Positions 13,093-14,447 of a stretch of DNA of 14,447 nt are shown here, in pieces. The position numbers and the translations under genes were made by a program. The DNA is from an uncultured Helcococcus sp. (lineage in GTDB: Bacteria; Bacillota; Clostridia; Tissierellales; Peptoniphilaceae): positions 1 to 14,447 of the forward strand of contig CAMXYZ010000019.1 of NCBI GenBank assembly GCA_947253305.1, in the 5' to 3' direction. Within the stretch, counting starts at the first letter, position 1. Every line of letters starts with the position of its first letter. The notes under the pieces are model-generated. The model saw nothing but the letters and a program-made list of their open reading frames with translations. It was not told where the DNA came from and did no database searches.

Positions 13093-13129
13093 ATTAATCA
13101 GACATTTGATTAAATGATTTGGGGTAATT

Positions 13130-14447
13130 ATGAAAGAAAAAAGTTTACGTGACAAAATAATTCCAAAGGATAATCCAACTAGATTATTATTAAATCTATA
13201 TATAATTGTAGTTATCATTGGGACTATATTATTAATACTGCCATTTACATCAAGCGACAAATCATGGACCAATGCATTAGATGCATTATTTACTACAGTT
13301 TCTGCAGTTTGTGTAACTGGACTTACTACTGTTACTACTGCAATAAATTGGTCTATAGCTGGTAAAGTAGTAATAATAGTATTAATACAATTAGGTGGAT
13401 TGGGGGTTATGACGGCATCTTCATTAGTTGCTATAATATTTAATAAGAGACTTCCAATATCTACAAGACTTAATTTAGCAGAAGAAAATAATGTAATTAC
13501 ATTAGCAGGTATATTTAAAATGATTCAATTTATTTTAATTGGAACATTTTTAATAGAATTTGTGGGGGCGGTATTTTTAGCATTCACTTTCATTCCTGAA
13601 TATGGAGTTGCAAAAGGGATTGCATTTAGTATATTTCACGCAATTTCCGCTTTTTGTAATGCAGGTTTTGATATAATTGGAGAATCATCATTAACACCTT
13701 TTGCATTAAATATTAATGTATCATTAGTTATATCTTTATTGATAATAATTGGTGGTATTGGTCATAGAGTTATAATGGAATTATGTGAAAAGAAATTTAA
13801 TTATAAAAAATATACAGTACATACTAAGTTGGTATTAGTAATGACTGCGGGTTTATTAATAATTCCAACTATATTTTTTATGATAGTTGAGTGGAACAAT
13901 CCTAATACTATTGGAAAATATTCATTTTTTGAAAAATTTTTATTATCATTTTTTCAATCAACTACTTTAAGAACAGCAGGATTTTTCACTGTTAATCAGT
14001 CAGCATTTTTGCATTCGACAACATTAATAGGCTTAATTTTAATGTTTATAGGTGGTTCTCCAGCTGGTACTGCTGGTGGTTTTAAGACTACTACTACAGC
14101 AAGTTTATTTTTAATAACAAAAGCTAATGTAAAAAAAGAAAAAGATATTAATATATTTAAGAGAAGGATTCCAGACCAGATAACTGCGAAGGTTGTATCT
14201 ATATTTACAATATCTGTAGCATGGATATTTACAGCTATACTTATAATATCCATATCTGATCCACAATTTTCATTATTAGATATTGTATTTGAAGTGTTTT
14301 CTGCATACGGTACTGTCGGTTTAACAAGAGGAATTACGCCTCTATTATCACCAATTGCTAAATTAGTGATAATACTTACAATGCTATTTGGGAAGCTGGG
14401 ACCATTGTCAATCGTTTTAGCATTTATGACTAAGAAAAAACCAAAAG
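13130..14447 (+). CDS. ktrB: KtrB/TrkH-family potassium uptake channel subunit (3' end cut by the window)
   Basis: The open frame runs from ATG 13130 to the window edge, 439 codons without a stop. KtrB proteins are near 445 residues, so only a short tail seems to be missing. The four-repeat channel plan is visible through its P-loops: SAVCVTGLT (Gly64), SAFCNAGFD (Gly179), STTLRTAGFF (Gly284) and SAYGTVGLTR (Gly397). Each central Gly lines the K+ filter. GGSPAGTAGGFKTTT (308-322) is the intramembrane gate loop after the third repeat. The N-terminus is short, as in KtrB; TrkH carries two more helices. It works with a cytoplasmic RCK partner (KtrA/TrkA), which is not in the window and may follow. 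The SD is weak (GGGG, 13121-13124). Length and lack of the extra helices favour ktrB, but TrkH cannot be fully excluded. Confidence 0.93.
   Translation, partial: MKEKSLRDKIIPKDNPTRLLLNLYIIVVIIGTILLILPFTSSDKSWTNALDALFTTVSAVCVTGLTTVTTAINWSIAGKVVIIVLIQLGGLGVMTASSLVAIIFNKRLPISTRLNLAEENNVITLAGIFKMIQFILIGTFLIEFVGAVFLAFTFIPEYGVAKGIAFSIFHAISAFCNAGFDIIGESSLTPFALNINVSLVISLLIIIGGIGHRVIMELCEKKFNYKKYTVHTKLVLVMTAGLLIIPTIFFMIVEWNNPNTIGKYSFFEKFLLSFFQSTTLRTAGFFTVNQSAFLHSTTLIGLILMFIGGSPAGTAGGFKTTTTASLFLITKANVKKEKDINIFKRRIPDQITAKVVSIFTISVAWIFTAILIISISDPQFSLLDIVFEVFSAYGTVGLTRGITPLLSPIAKLVIILTMLFGKLGPLSIVLAFMTKKKPK

Noticed and set aside
13081..13272. Minus-strand open frame over the start of the potassium channel gene
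   Set aside because: The + strand frame shows clear KtrB P-loops and runs open to the window end; the minus frame has no SD or known domain.

Overview
The window is very AT-rich and every gene lies on the + strand. Arg is almost always AGA, Shine-Dalgarno sequences are strong, promoters are sigma-A-like, and the gene block thrS–leader–infC–rpmI–rplT is the one known from Firmicutes. Together with an LPXTG-type sortase signal, a lipobox protein and a surface N-glycan-cleaving enzyme, this points to a host-associated, low-GC Gram-positive anaerobe. A Tissierellia/Peptoniphilaceae-type coccus (Parvimonas, Helcococcus or similar) is my best guess, but the sequence does not prove a taxon.

Left part (1-5487): the window opens inside the 3' end of a group II intron (domain V and VI remnants, ending near base 53). 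A PatB/MalY-type C-S lyase gene follows. Next comes a 1331-residue secreted, sortase-anchored GH85 endo-beta-N-acetylglucosaminidase with its own promoter(s) and terminator. An imperfect 16-bp inverted repeat overlaps both candidate -35 boxes of that gene.

Middle part (5488-8410): short monocistronic envelope genes are separated by terminators. They are a 48-residue lipoprotein, an MgtC/SapB-family membrane protein, a membrane-anchored protein with four degenerate Ltp-like repeats, a tRNA-Gly(GCC), and a membrane protein whose (E-T-x-K)n spacer ends in a Cpl-7/CW_7-like cell-wall-binding domain. The E-T-x-K linker is shared, down to a 21-nt exact DNA match, with the GH85 enzyme.

Right part (8411-14447): a translation block. 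hisS (a eukaryote/Bacteroidetes-like variant) overlaps thrS by 11 nt. A perfect-consensus promoter then drives an L20-type autoregulatory leader with an intrinsic attenuator, followed by infC (ATT start codon), rpmI and rplT and a strong terminator. The window ends inside a KtrB/TrkH-type potassium channel gene that lacks only its last few codons.

Taken together, the left and middle genes describe a cell surface built for host glycoprotein trimming, sulfur amino acid breakdown and envelope maintenance, next to a conserved housekeeping translation locus. I see no defence island, CRISPR array or complete mobile element. The less ordinary items are the intron tail, the TM–spacer–CW_7 protein, the Ltp-repeat protein, the tiny lipoprotein, the dyads at two promoters and the HisRS variant.
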